A stretch of DNA of 64,000 nucleotides from Liopterus haemorrhoidalis (taxonomy: Eukaryota; Arthropoda; Insecta; Coleoptera; Dytiscidae): assembly GCA_963971575.1 (NCBI GenBank), contig OZ020625.1:26003253-26067252 (forward strand). The letters run 5' to 3'. The translations under genes were made by a program, and so were the position numbers. The notes beneath the pieces were generated by a model. That model was not told where the DNA came from. It saw only the letters and a program-made list of their open reading frames with translations, and made no database searches. Shown piece by piece: positions 45,911 through 56,403 of this stretch (the stretch's first letter is position 1; every line of letters begins with the position of its first letter).

Positions 45911-46475
45911 TTTTACCGACCGCCAAAATATTATGTATATAAAGGAGGTATTGTGATCATACCGATTTTGACATTTCGAGATTTTGATGAATCTTCACGA
46001 ATTGAGGATTTGATTGAATCTCCACGATCCTAACGTTTTGACTATTTTTAGCATGATGTCTGTCTGTCTGTGTACACGTTCAGAGCAAATTCGTCTAAAA
46101 TGATTTTTATGAAATTTCATATTTAAATTTTTGACATCAATAGCACGAGTTGGTCAACTTTTGGTAAATATCGGTTGACTAGAAATGGGAGTTTACTCGT
46201 GTCGATTTTAAGATTTTTGCGAATATTTCACAACAGAGAAATATTTAGAAAAAATTTATTTAACAAAAGTTAATTGAAAAAGTTTTCTAATTTTTTTTTT
46301 TAAGTATCAATATTTTTATACTTATATGTAACGTTTCCATGGTCATGTAAATAATATCTCTATTAGAAAATATTGGGTCAAGTTATTTCTACTATGCTGC
46401 TAGAATGTATTTTATACAAGTACTTTGTTATGGCGGTCAGTCCTGTGGTGGCCACAGCTGCTTTTTTTATTTGTT
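45911..46475 (+). mobile_element. family B Helentron-like element, copy B5
   Basis: Leader TTTTACCGACCGCCAAAATA, minimal GTCTGTCTG tract (46050), body and complete 3' end with GGCGGTCAGTCC and hairpin. Confidence 0.7.
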
Positions 46476-46609
46476 TTTCTAACATTTTTTCATTATTTTA
46501 GAGACTATATTTTTATTTTCAATATTAATACTAAAAATGTAAATTAAATAAGTTTATTTAAATATACTTTGGTCTGTATTTATGCCCTGAACTCGGGCCT
46601 CTTATATTA

Positions 46610-47882
46610 GATGTATGAATTAATTCGGTCAGTTTGTTTCTTCTAGAAAAGAACTTATGGTGAAAATTTAAAAAAAAAATACATTATACAAAGTATTTGC
46701 CATCGCTTGCTATTATTTTTTACCATCTGTCTGGCAGTTGTTGTATTTCGTGACGGAAAAACGACTCGTCCTTCGAAGCGATCCATTCATTGAGCCATTT
46801 CTCTATTTATTCATAATTGTTCAAATGCTGACATGAAAGCCAGTGTGCCATCGATCTGAACAAGTGATAATCTGATGGAGCAATGTCTGGTGAATACAGA
46901 TGGTGAGGTAAAACGTCCCAGCCAAGTGCTTTCAAGGTGGCCTTCACAATCTTTCCAACATGTGGTCTAGCGTTATTATGCTGGAGGATCACTTTGTCGT
47001 GTCTCTTTGCATATTTCAGCCGCTTATTTTTCAATGTGTTGTTTAAATGGAGTAATGGTTGTTGGCAGTGATGGTTTAGCTCTGCTTTAATAGCTCATGA
47101 ATGAAACACTACACCCTTCTGGTCCCACCATATACAAAGCATTACTTTCTTGCCGTGAATATTCCGCTTTGGTCTCGATGCGGATTGTTTCCTGGGTCAC
47201 AAATGGATTTCCTTCGTTTGGGATTATCGAAATATATCCACTTTTCGTCTCCAATCACAATACGATGCAAACATTTTCTTTTTTTCCTGGCAAGCAAGAT
47301 TTCAGACATAGTTTTACGCCTCTCGATGTATATTCCTTTCAGTTCGTACGGCACCCATCTTGCTTCTTTGTAAATCTTTCCCATGACTGCCAAACGCACA
47401 GAAATTGTTGATCGATCAACATTCTACACTTGCGCGAGCTCATTTTACGACACTGTCATGAATCTTTATCGATTAGCGCCTGCAATTCCTCGTCCTCGGA
47501 CTTCTTCGGTTGACCTGGACGAGGTTTTACATCGACACTGAAATCATCACTTTTAAAACGTAGAAACCATTATCTGCATGATTTGTCGGTGGGAGCACTT
47601 TTAGCATAAGCTTCTGCGAGCATTCGATGAGTTTCAGCGGCTGATTTCTTCATATGAAAACAGAAAATGAGAACTTCCTGGAAATGGTGCTTATTTGGCT
47701 CGAATTTCGACATTTTCGAATCAGATAAACACGATATTATTGTAACAAACCCAAACGTTTATCAACTGAATATTGTTGCCATATGGCAACACTAAAACAT
47801 AAAGCCCGTTGCAGATATTAGAGGTTAGAAAATTCCATAGTACAGCAACTGACCGCCAATGGACCGAATTAATTCACACACC
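46610..47882 (-). mobile_element. mariner element (DD34D) inside Y
   Basis: Ends GATGTATGAATTAATTCGG and complement, TA duplicated (46608-46609 and 47883-47884). 1273 bp, the usual mariner size. Confidence 0.92.
46686..47713 (-). pseudogene. mariner DD34D transposase with stops and frameshifts
   Basis: ATG 47713 begins MSKFEPNKHHFQEVLIFCFH. Later NVDRSTISVRLAVMGK, VIGDEKWIYFDNPKRRKS (first catalytic D present), [14 protein letters not shown] (second D replaced by N, codon AAT) and LYSPDIAPSDYHLFRSM (third D present, 34 residues after the second). Stops and at least one frameshift lie around 47430-47480. Dead. Confidence 0.9.
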
Positions 47883-47985
47883 TAATAACATTCCCTATAA
47901 ATAGTCAACAAGTCCTGTGAGCCCGGGCCGAATCATCCAAATCGCCCGGGTGGAATCAATACCTCGATCCGCCCCTGGCACCATG

Positions 47986-48308
47986 GTATAGTAAAGATGC
48001 GTTCAGAGCTCTTTAAATTAGTTGACTGTGCATTGTGCACTATGGATATATTTAGTAGATAGTTTTTACATTCAAGACAGCGTTTACAGCTCTGGAAATT
48101 AGTGCGTTACGTATAGTGCGACATATGTGTGTCTTTAAACTAACTACGGTGGCTTCGTAAAATGTTTATTACCTATTTTAGTTTTAAAATCGCTGTCGTC
48201 AAGACTATTTTATAATCACGAACAGAGCACTGCCATGCACGATTTTTTCCTAAATAGGTTATAAAAAGACTCAAATTAAAAAATAAAAAGTTGTAGATAA
48301 AAGTGTTT
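47986..48308. other. intergenic between converging genes
   Basis: No feature recognised, and no clear AATAAA on the minus strand just past the transporter stop. Confidence 0.5.
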
Positions 48309-49789
48309 TTACTTTAAAACTGTATCTTGATTTACATCGGACTTTCTATTCATTTTTTCGTTTGATTTTTTGAAAATATTCTTCTCTTTGGGTAACGATA
48401 TAGAGGAGAATAATCGTTTACTTTTTGGTTTCTTATCATAATCCCTGTAGTAATATCGAAGAAATCCTTCGTTTGCACACCATAATTTGCTCTTAAAACT
48501 TGCGTCCAACTGTAAAAAAAAGGATAGGTATAAACACGTGGCAAAAGAAATATAGAAGAGAATCATCATAACATAACCTAAGGCCAACGAATTGAGAAGA
48601 TGAAGAACGTATTTATGTTTAAAAACTACAAAAAATCGTGATTTTGAAGCAAAAAATATTTGGTACGATCAAAACTAAACACGTAAAGAAGATAATTTCG
48701 GCAATAAGTAACGATTGGTAACCGTGTATCTTCGTAAATATTCGGGAGGTAATGATTTATTCTAGAAAAATGTAAACAAATAATGTTGATGATATCTTTT
48801 TAAGTAAATAAACATTTCAATATTGGTCTGAGGTTTGGCTCGTATCATAAATGAGGCGAAACCCCGACGTACTTCGGACCATAAAGCATCAAATCGTTTT
48901 TCCATCCGACAAATACGGTATGTTACGTTAGTGTCCGAAAAGATAAGCTAACTAGACATAAAAATATTAGATTTTATATTACCTTTAAATAAATGAAAGT
49001 CATTCTTCCTGCAACACTTAAAATAAGACCCAAATACTGTACTATTAAAACATCTTCTTCCATGATTAAAAAGGACAAAAACGATACTATTAAGACGTCG
49101 AACTGTGATATTACATTACTTGAAAATTCTGTTAAATTAACATTTAATAATTCCCAGGAAACTTTGTTGCAAGAAAAAGCAATACTGCTTAGAAAAACCA
49201 TCAACTGAAAAATAAAATACGAATAAAATTCAGGTTAGGCTCGAGGAGCAAAAAAAAAAGGTCCTCATACCCATGCGCGGGGCCTATTGTTGAACCGCGG
49301 GGCCTGCAGTTCGGATCCAAGTGAGGAGCAAAAAAAAAAATCAGCTGTGGCCACCACAGGACCGACCGCCATCATAAAGTACTTGTATCAAATACATTCT
49401 AGCAGCAGAGTAGAAATAACTTGGCCAAATATTTTCTAACAGAGATATTATTTATCATGACCATGGAAACGTTACATACAAGTATAAAAAAATTAAGATT
49501 TTTTCGAAATTTCGAAAAATCAAAAAACGTCTCAAATAAAAGTTATTACTTATTGCATTTATAGCAACTTTTTTTAAATAAATTTTTTCGAAATATTTTT
49601 CTGTTGCTAAATATTCGCAAAAATATTGAAATCGACACGAGTAAACTCGCATTTTTAGTCAACCGATTTTTACCAAAAGTTGATCAACTCGTGCCATTGA
49701 TATATTGTCAAAAGCTTAAATATGCAGTTTCATAAAAATCCTTTTAGCCGAATTTGCTCTGCACGTGTACATAGACAGACAAACGGACG

Positions 49790-49824
<35 letters not shown>

Positions 49825-52800
49825 GGACGGACAGACCTACAGACATCATGCTAAAAATAGTCAAAACGTTATGTAGGGACCTCAATTCGTGTAGATCCAT
49901 CGAAATCTCGAAATGTCAAAATCGGTATGATCACAATACCTCCCTTATATACAGTGGGTGGCCAAATTATTAGGGACAGTGCAGATTTTCTGGAATTTTG
50001 AAATGAATTTAATGAGGAAATAAGTGGCTTTGGGTCTCGTATTTATTTTTATTCATTAGAGTGCTTTATTTAGAATATAAAACAACATAATTGCTTATTC
50101 ATAATCATTTATTTTTGTATAAAAAGTGTTAATATAACAAATTAAGTAAAATCTTAATATTTTGTAATGCCACCCTTTGCTGCGATTGCGGCTTCCAGGC
50201 GTTTGGGCATGCTTTCTATGCAGACTTTTGCGTTGTGTCTGAGATTGGGGTTGTGATGCCACTCTCTGATAAGGGTTTCTATCAATTGCCGCTTGGTGGT
50301 GATGATTTCTTTGGCGATCTCCCGCTTTTTAAAATAATATTGATACCAGAAACAAGAATATAGAAGAAAATGATTTAAAAACAATTTATTTTCTCACAAA
50401 ATGCATTTAAACTTGAAAATTACAGGGGGGGTGTGCTGTCCCTAATAATTTGGCCACCCACTGTATGTTGGCGGTCGGTAAAAAAGGTCCTCATCTCCAT
50501 GCGCAGGGCCTGCTGTTGACCGCGGAGCCATGTGCGGCTGCACATGCCTGGCGCCCCCGATTTTTCACTGCATGACGTACCTTCAAATTGAGGCGCCCAG
50601 GGTAAATACCGTGATTGCCCAAATATGCTTCTAATAATACATACCCAGTCAAATGATGAAAAGTTTAATTTATCCACCGTAAATGATGGGTTGGTGAAAT
50701 AAGCTGCAGTGACGGCCATTAGAGCGGTTACAGGTGCTATCTGATATAACACTGTTAATTGTTTTCGATTATCTTGATTTGGATTGTTAAATGCCATCGT
50801 CTACAACATAAACGGTTTACATTAGTGCACATACTTTCACATCCATCTCGATGTCTTTTATAGTGCGTTCAAAGGTGAGTTTGCAGTACAGGGCATATGG
50901 AGTAGTTCTTTTTCATACTCTCTAATGGGTTTACACAATGACGCTATCCTTTTCTTGCTTGTCGATTTTGCCAGCTCTAAAACGCGCTGATCTGTGAAGA
51001 CGCAGTATTCTACAAATGTCCATTTGTTTTTGTTGAGTGTTATTTTGAGTTTTATAAGAGTTGATTTTTGTAAATCATACGAGTTTTTCATGTTATTATA
51101 ATTGACACATTTGACACTTTTACAACATTTGGCAACACCGCTCCCATTTGCCATAAGAGCTATACTGCAAACTCACCTTTGAACGCACTATAGGAGGAAT
51201 ATTATCATAAATGGTCCACAACCGTGTACATCCTTTTATATGTAACACACTTTTAAGATTTGATAAAAACCAGTGGCGAAGAGAGACCTCCGCTAGACTT
51301 ACCCTCCCATAAAAAAATAACAATAAACAAAAAAAAAAAAAAATTTAATTTAAAAAAGTTTTAGGTAAATCTTCAAAAATACATCAAATTATGTTTTTAA
51401 ATTATTAAATTTTAAAGTTTAATAACTTCCGTTTCCGGTTTCGGATTAGCATAAAAAACAATAGGGTTCTTCCCAATTAACAGGAGAATTTTTTAGTACC
51501 AGAACGAATTCGCGAAGTTAAACCGTTCTTGAGTTATCGTGTATACACACAGATGCACACACATACGGACGGCACTTCGAAAATAGGTTTGTTGGATTCC
51601 CTGGACGTGGTCATCAGTCAAAATCTCGACATCGAAAATTTTCGCGATTACAATACTTGCCCCTTACATATTAAGGTCGGGCAAGTATAAATAGACCGGG
51701 AGCTCATGACAGTTTATGGTCTCCAATTTCATACAGCATGTCTTTTGGAGGAGAGAATATTTACCCTGTGACAACAATGAAAGGAGGGTACTAAACCCCT
51801 GCACGCTTTCCGGTTATATGGAAATTGCATTTCCACTTGCACAAAAATTTGTGTTTTTCTCTAATTTAATAATGCATGCCCTTTTATCAAAAGAAATAAA
51901 GATCATTAATTAATCATTAATTAATAATTCTTATCGAATTCCGTTTTTAACTTTACTTTTTCCGAATCGGTAAGAAATTTATGAAAACTGAGTTTCGGGT
52001 TTCTTGACTAGAAATCACCAAATACTGACCTTATCATATACTAAAGTTGATCCAACATATAATATTACATAGACTGCGCTTGTATATAGAATATCGCTAC
52101 TAGCGACGATTACTGTTCCCACAACCATCATTTTCTGAAAAATAATATAATCATAAATATAAATAAATGATCCGCAACAGTGTATAATCTATCAAAGTCT
52201 TTTTTAACTGCGGGTCCGTTAGGATATAATTATTGAAAGCGGATTAACCCTTTACTGCATGAATTTTTATTTTTGACTGAAATAATTCATGAGCATTAGG
52301 AATTGGTTCTTATTGATAGAAAAATTAATTTAAAAAATATATTTAAAATATTATTATTTTTACGAAAAAATAATTATTAAAATAATAATTTAGGGTTTGT
52401 GTCATACATGGAGCACTATGATTCTACATTATATTACAAAAGAAAATGATTCCGCATTATTTGCTCGTCAATTGCTAGGTGTTCTTCCTTAGGGATTAAA
52501 AGCAGTCGCCCTCGAATTTTTGAAAGAAAAGGTCGTATCTTCTAGTTGTCCTTTCTCAATAAATTCAGAGTTATCGTTGAAGTGCAAATTCCGCTTGATA
52601 TCCTCAAATCTATTGCAACCCATTACTTGAGATACTGCAGGATCCATTGCTGTGTATGTGGTATATATGAACATTCATGAAGTAACGTTCTGATTCAGTT
52701 TTGAAAGTAAAATAAAAAATAAAAATCGGAATGTATCATATATGGCACACTATGCGGTAAAGGGTTAAGCTAATTTCCTGTCAACTATTAGTATCGAAAT

Positions 52801-55800
52801 GAGACAGTTCCAAGTAGTCGTAGGAAAAAATTCGGTGTAGATTTACAACATCCCACTGCACACTGCGCATGCGTCACACACACGTCATTTGTTCAAAATA
52901 CAGAGATTCTAAACAGGTGGGACTGTGCAGAACTTTTATTTATGTCATTAAACTAGAAGATGGGTAGCTCGCTTCGCTCGGCTTCTTCTAACCAAACACT
53001 TACTAACCTAACCTAACCTAAGATAGTGTTTTGTCATTAAACTAGAAGATGGTTAGCTCGCTTCCAGAAACCATTGTTTTAGAGCACCTGATAATTTTTG
53101 AATTATTTAGTGTAGTCGTTATGTGCTGCCATCTGTATAGAGTTTGAAGTGGGATATTGTAAATCTTGTCCAAAAATTCTTTCAGTTCTGTTCCTGTTAT
53201 TTTTTATAGGAATAATTTGAAATGAAATTAATTGTAAGTCATCCTGTATTTTATTGTCAACTGACAATAACTGAAGCGCCTCTAGTGAGATTTTGAGAAA
53301 CTGACTTTTGTAGGATAGTTGAGTTTGTGACAAGCATGGGAATATGTTCTTAGAAGTAGAAAGACAGTTAAAGACCATTTTAAAGTGTGTTCCCGTGTGT
53401 TTCAATAAATAACACATGAAGATACCATTGAACCTGTCAAAAATATCCTACCAAAGTCAGCCATGATGTGAATGCTGCATCGGTAGTGTCAGATGCCAAT
53501 AAATATATACTTACTAATGGTAATAATTTTCTTATGATCCCAAATTTTGAGTACCTGCATACACTTCCACCAAATAAATCGCTAAATGTGGTATATACTA
53601 GAAGTATCATATCCGATGTTGCTAAAAATGTTATGGTTGAATTTTCGCAAAAACTTATATTGTAAATTACTTCATTGACACACAATATGGCGGACACTGT
53701 TAATAACACTTCGTTCTGTTCATAAAGTTTCCAATTGGGTTCTAAGATACCTTGCCTTTCGATAAATAGAAGACATACTGTTAACATTGTAAAATACAAC
53801 GCCGTCAGTAGTACTGGTGGGAAACCTGCGAATTAAAATATCAATTAAGTATGGACACGTACAGGTAGTCTAGGGTGACCATTCGTCCCGCATTTTAACA
53901 TTTTGTTCCGCATTACGATTCGTCCCGCAAAAGTCCCGCATTGTCCCGCATTTGGATTTGGGAGGTGAAGACTTTTTTTTTGCTCTTCACCTGGATTTGG
54001 GAGGTGAAGACTTTTTTTTTTTGCTCTTCACTTGGATTTTGGGAGATGAGGACCTTTTTTTTGCTCTTCACATGGATTTGGGAGGTGAGGACCTTTTTTT
54101 TGCTCTTCACTTGGATTTGGGAGATGAGGACCTTTTTTTTTGCTCCGTCCCGCATTGCCTTCTTAAGAAAATGGTCACCCTAAGGTAGGCCTGTGCAGTT
54201 ACACCGGATTCGCTTGTACATTCCAGGGTTGATATTACTCTAAAAGTAGTACCCGAACGCAGTGGTGGCTTTTGCTTTAATTGCTGGTTTTCGGAACCCC
54301 CAAAAAAGACAACGAAAAATATTTAATTTATGAAGTGAAACACTTCTTTGGGCACGTTTGTGGATCGAGCAGTGGCGGAAACGCGTTACGGAAATGTATC
54401 CATCTCGCCGACCATCACATACGACCGCACTCTAACACCTTAGGCTACAGTTACACTCTATCCGTGCGTACGGTAATGAGCGTTTACCTTGAACGTTCTT
54501 ATCCTGATCCGAGGATGGATGGTTTCAATACATACATGCGGTTTGCGTGCGGTTTCATCAAATTAAACTGTTTTATTTAAAATATCTCAGTTATTATTAA
54601 CTAATATCAAAAACATATAAAACAACATTATTTATAGTATTATCTGTCTCATTTTGTAATACGGAACTAACAGGGCAAGTTCATTTTTTATGTTGTATAT
54701 TGACAATACATTTGTAATATTATCATAGTATTGGTTCACACGGATACGCCAAAGTCTGTTTACACCACAAGAGTCACCAAAGTAACCAGATCTAGTTTCG
54801 TATTACAAATTGACACAGATTATAATAAAACAAATTATCTTAGTTCACACTAAAAACACTAAAACTAAGATCTTGAAATATCTTCTTTATTGTTAATAGC
54901 AAAACGTGTATGACAAAAATTGTTTAGAATAAAAAAAACAATATTCTTGCCCGAAGTATTTTTTTATCTGGATGAATAATAATTTTTACGAATCTCGGAA
55001 AAAATAGACAGACAGAAATTGATTTTTTGTTGATTTTGTCGGACAGAAACAAACGTATTTGTTTCTGTGGAACTCCAAAGAAAAGAAGAAAACAAAATAA
55101 ATAAACAGATAAATAATGAAATAAATAAATAAATAATCCCTATTGTTATACAGCAGCATATTACCAATTCTATTCTGCTTCTAATTTTGTTAAAAAATGG
55201 TCTTATTGTAAAAATTTATTGATCAATAAATTAATCAAGTTTTTTGTCAATTAACTGAACAATTTATTGGTAAACTTGAAAATACAAGGATCACTTTACA
55301 CACATCAGTTTATTTATCATTTTTTTGAGAACTTTTACATTATATAAAACATGTTGACGTATTTATCAAAATGGAAAAAATGAAAATTATTTTACAAATT
55401 ACGAGTTATGAACAAAAACGAAAGAAATAACCTATATGATGGTGAATTAAAGTGTTTGCGGTTCTGTAACATTTGAAAACGAAGCACATAATCTATATAT
55501 TTCTAGGTTATGCTACAAATAAACAGTTGGAAATAGCTAAATAGATAAAAAATATATCTAGAATTCCCTATAAAATTGATGAAAAATAGAACTTGTTCTA
55601 TTTTCAAAATAAATTGAACAATTTTTTCGTCAATAAATTGTTCAATATACTGTTGAAATTTGAACACTTTACACTCATCAATAAATAGAAGGTCAACATT
55701 TTCAATGAAATGATCAATAAATTGAATCGTGCAAAACCCACTTTAGTCTCGTCAGTCAGCTGTGCATTATCGCAAACACTGCAATATCAAAACACTGAAC

Positions 55801-56235
55801 AGTACTGCACACATAAGAATTGTGTTTTGTTTGCAATATTATCAGCTTGAACGATGCTACTACGCATGCGCTAAGGCATAAATACGAGTACATTTCAGAG
55901 TCTCAACGCAGTACACGCAAAAATATTCTTCGTCGAGAATACTGACAGCAGCTGCGGGAGTGCAATGCTTGTAATGCACGGTGGTAGACGCACTTTTATT
56001 TAAAACACAGTAAGAAATAATTTCATGCTTTGACAGAGATGTTTGCGTTGCACGAAGTGCGGTCCAGTGGACGCTTACTTTTAGAAGTTAAGATGGTGTA
56101 AGAAAAGTCGTACTTACCTCTATTTAACAAGTATTTCGTCAATAAAACATTGCAAATGTTGAAGGTAATATGACATTGACTCATAGGGCTGGTTATAAGG
56201 TTTTTTACACAGTCAAAATGTGCCGATAGAGACAT
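48309..56235 (-). CDS. SLC35/DMT-type nucleotide-sugar-transporter-like protein, 6 exons
   Basis: Multi-pass membrane protein of the drug/metabolite transporter superfamily, probably Golgi or ER; substrate unknown. Exons from 5' to 3': 56118-56235, 53452-53825, 52030-52134, 50645-50800, 48983-49204, 48309-48509 (TAA). Phases are 1 then 0 throughout, all GT..AG, 391 residues, in the SLC35 size range. Residues 22-60 (TFNICNVLLTKYLLNRGFPP) match the typical first helix plus N-K-x-L-L-T-x-x-G-F-P motif. The segment FLSSIAFSCNKVSWELLNVN to YLGLILSVAGRMTFIYLK resembles the last four helices of SLC35D. The tail (326-391) is hydrophilic and basic. A second good donor (GTAAGT, exon end 53515) would drop 21 residues in phase. 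Overall identity to known members is low, so the subfamily is uncertain (SLC35D-like or TMEM241-like). Converges with UBLCP1; introns hold piggyBac, Tc1, MITEs and Helentron-like elements. Confidence 0.8.
49952..50463 (-). mobile_element. Tc1-type element, internally deleted, inside B6
   Basis: Terminal repeats CAGTGGGTGGCCAAATTATT and complement of about 28 bp, TA duplicated (49950-49951 and 50464-50465). 512 bp left of an original about three times as long. Confidence 0.95.
50154..50285 (-). pseudogene. Tc1 transposase C-terminus
   Basis: Minus strand CIESMPKRLEAAIAAKGGIT then KY and stop (50154). ESMP-x-R-x-x-A-x-I-x-A-K-G-G-x-T-x-Y is the conserved Tc1 ending. The catalytic domain is deleted. 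Confidence 0.9.
50861..51190 (-). mobile_element. TA-type MITE with an open frame along its whole length
   Basis: Perfect 30 bp terminal repeats TAGTGCGTTCAAAGGTGAGT..., TA duplicated. A minus-strand frame (51154 to 50858) of 98 codons starts MANGSGVAKCCKSVKCVNYN and ends inside the far terminal repeat. Unknown protein; lies in transporter intron 3. Confidence 0.85.
51370..51700 (-). mobile_element. third Helentron-like family (P), single copy
   Basis: On the minus strand: AAGGGGCAAGTATTGTAATC, GTCGAGATTTTGACTGATGA, a short TGTGTGTGCATC tract, then CGATAACTCAAGAACGG. The order parallels family B (AAGGGAGGTATTGTGATC, TTTCGAGATTT, microsatellite, body) but the sequence differs. Confidence 0.4.
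51701..52029. other. transporter intron 3, unassigned
   Basis: Nothing recognised. Confidence 0.5.
52248..52764 (-). mobile_element. piggyBac-type element, deleted, in transporter intron 2
   Basis: Ends CCCTTTACTGCAT and ATGCGGTAAAGGG, TTAA duplicated (52244-52247 and 52765-52768). 517 bp. Confidence 0.93.
52489..52674 (-). pseudogene. piggyBac transposase fragment
   Basis: MDPAVSQVMGCNRFEDIKRN then LHFNDNSEF. The M-x-x-N-R-F-x-x-I-x-x-x-L-H-F-N-D-N motif is conserved at the start of the piggyBac DDE domain. Only about 55 residues; catalytic aspartates absent. Confidence 0.85.
53004..53021. repeat. short (CCTAA)n run, insect telomere-type
   Basis: TAACCTAACCTAACCTAAG: three and a half units of the TTAGG complement, interstitial. 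It lies between two copies of tcattaaactagaagatgg (52947 and 53035). Confidence 0.6.
53873..54180. mobile_element. TA-type element full of T-run minisatellite
   Basis: Ends GGGTGACCATT and AATGGTCACCC within TA (53871-53872 and 54181-54182). GTCCCGCATT is repeated near both ends. In transporter intron 1. Confidence 0.75.
53950..54145. repeat. minisatellite, about 41-44 bp unit, 4-5 copies
   Basis: Unit: cttggatttgggaggtga, ggaccttttttttgctcttca with small variations. Long open frames on both strands here are by-products of the repeat. Confidence 0.85.
54441..55200. mobile_element. family H repeat, copy H2
   Basis: Matches 22265-23100 block by block (GTTACACTCTATCCGTGCG, GATGGATGGTTTCAATACAT, TTGTCGGACAGAAACAAACG) without the hairpin, and is interrupted by F2. 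Confidence 0.55.
54640..54822. mobile_element. family F MITE, copy F2
   Basis: Nearly identical to F1; TA on both sides. Confidence 0.85.
55201..56117. other. transporter intron 1, 5' part
   Basis: AT-rich with repeated AATAAATTG / TTGATCAATAAATT text at 55215-55270 and 55610-55735, possibly a decayed element. Confidence 0.4.
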
Positions 56236-56403
56236 TTTGAATAAATATTAACGGCTCTTATTAAAAATAACACACATTTAAGATTTTCCTTAATATTTTA
56301 TGTATTTTTTAAATTTTTTTTCATTTTAATTAATTTAACACTAAAATTTAACCATATTTGTCATTTTGAAAACTATTGACATATGTCATAAAAGATCTGG
56401 TTA

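Larger units (their letters stand above)
45784..47977. mobile_element. hAT-type element Y with family B and mariner inside
   Basis: CAGAGGCGGATTGACC to GATCCGCCCCTG with a perfect 8 bp duplication gcaccatg (45776-45783 and 47978-47985). The left copy uses the last base of element X, so Y came after X. Confidence 0.92.
49332..50486 (-). mobile_element. family B Helentron-like element, copy B6, interrupted
   Basis: Begins with the 3' hairpin end (TCAGCTGTGGCCACCACAGG), body, (CAGA/CGGA)n at 49770-49835, GGTATGATCACAATACCTCC, then a Tc1 element at TATA, then GTTGGCGGTCGGTAAAAA at 50468-50486. Sits in a poly(A) stretch of minisatellite-like text in transporter intron 4. Confidence 0.75.

Noticed and set aside
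53913..54188. Long overlapping frames on both strands
   Set aside because: Minisatellite whose unit length happens to keep frames open; no protein family.
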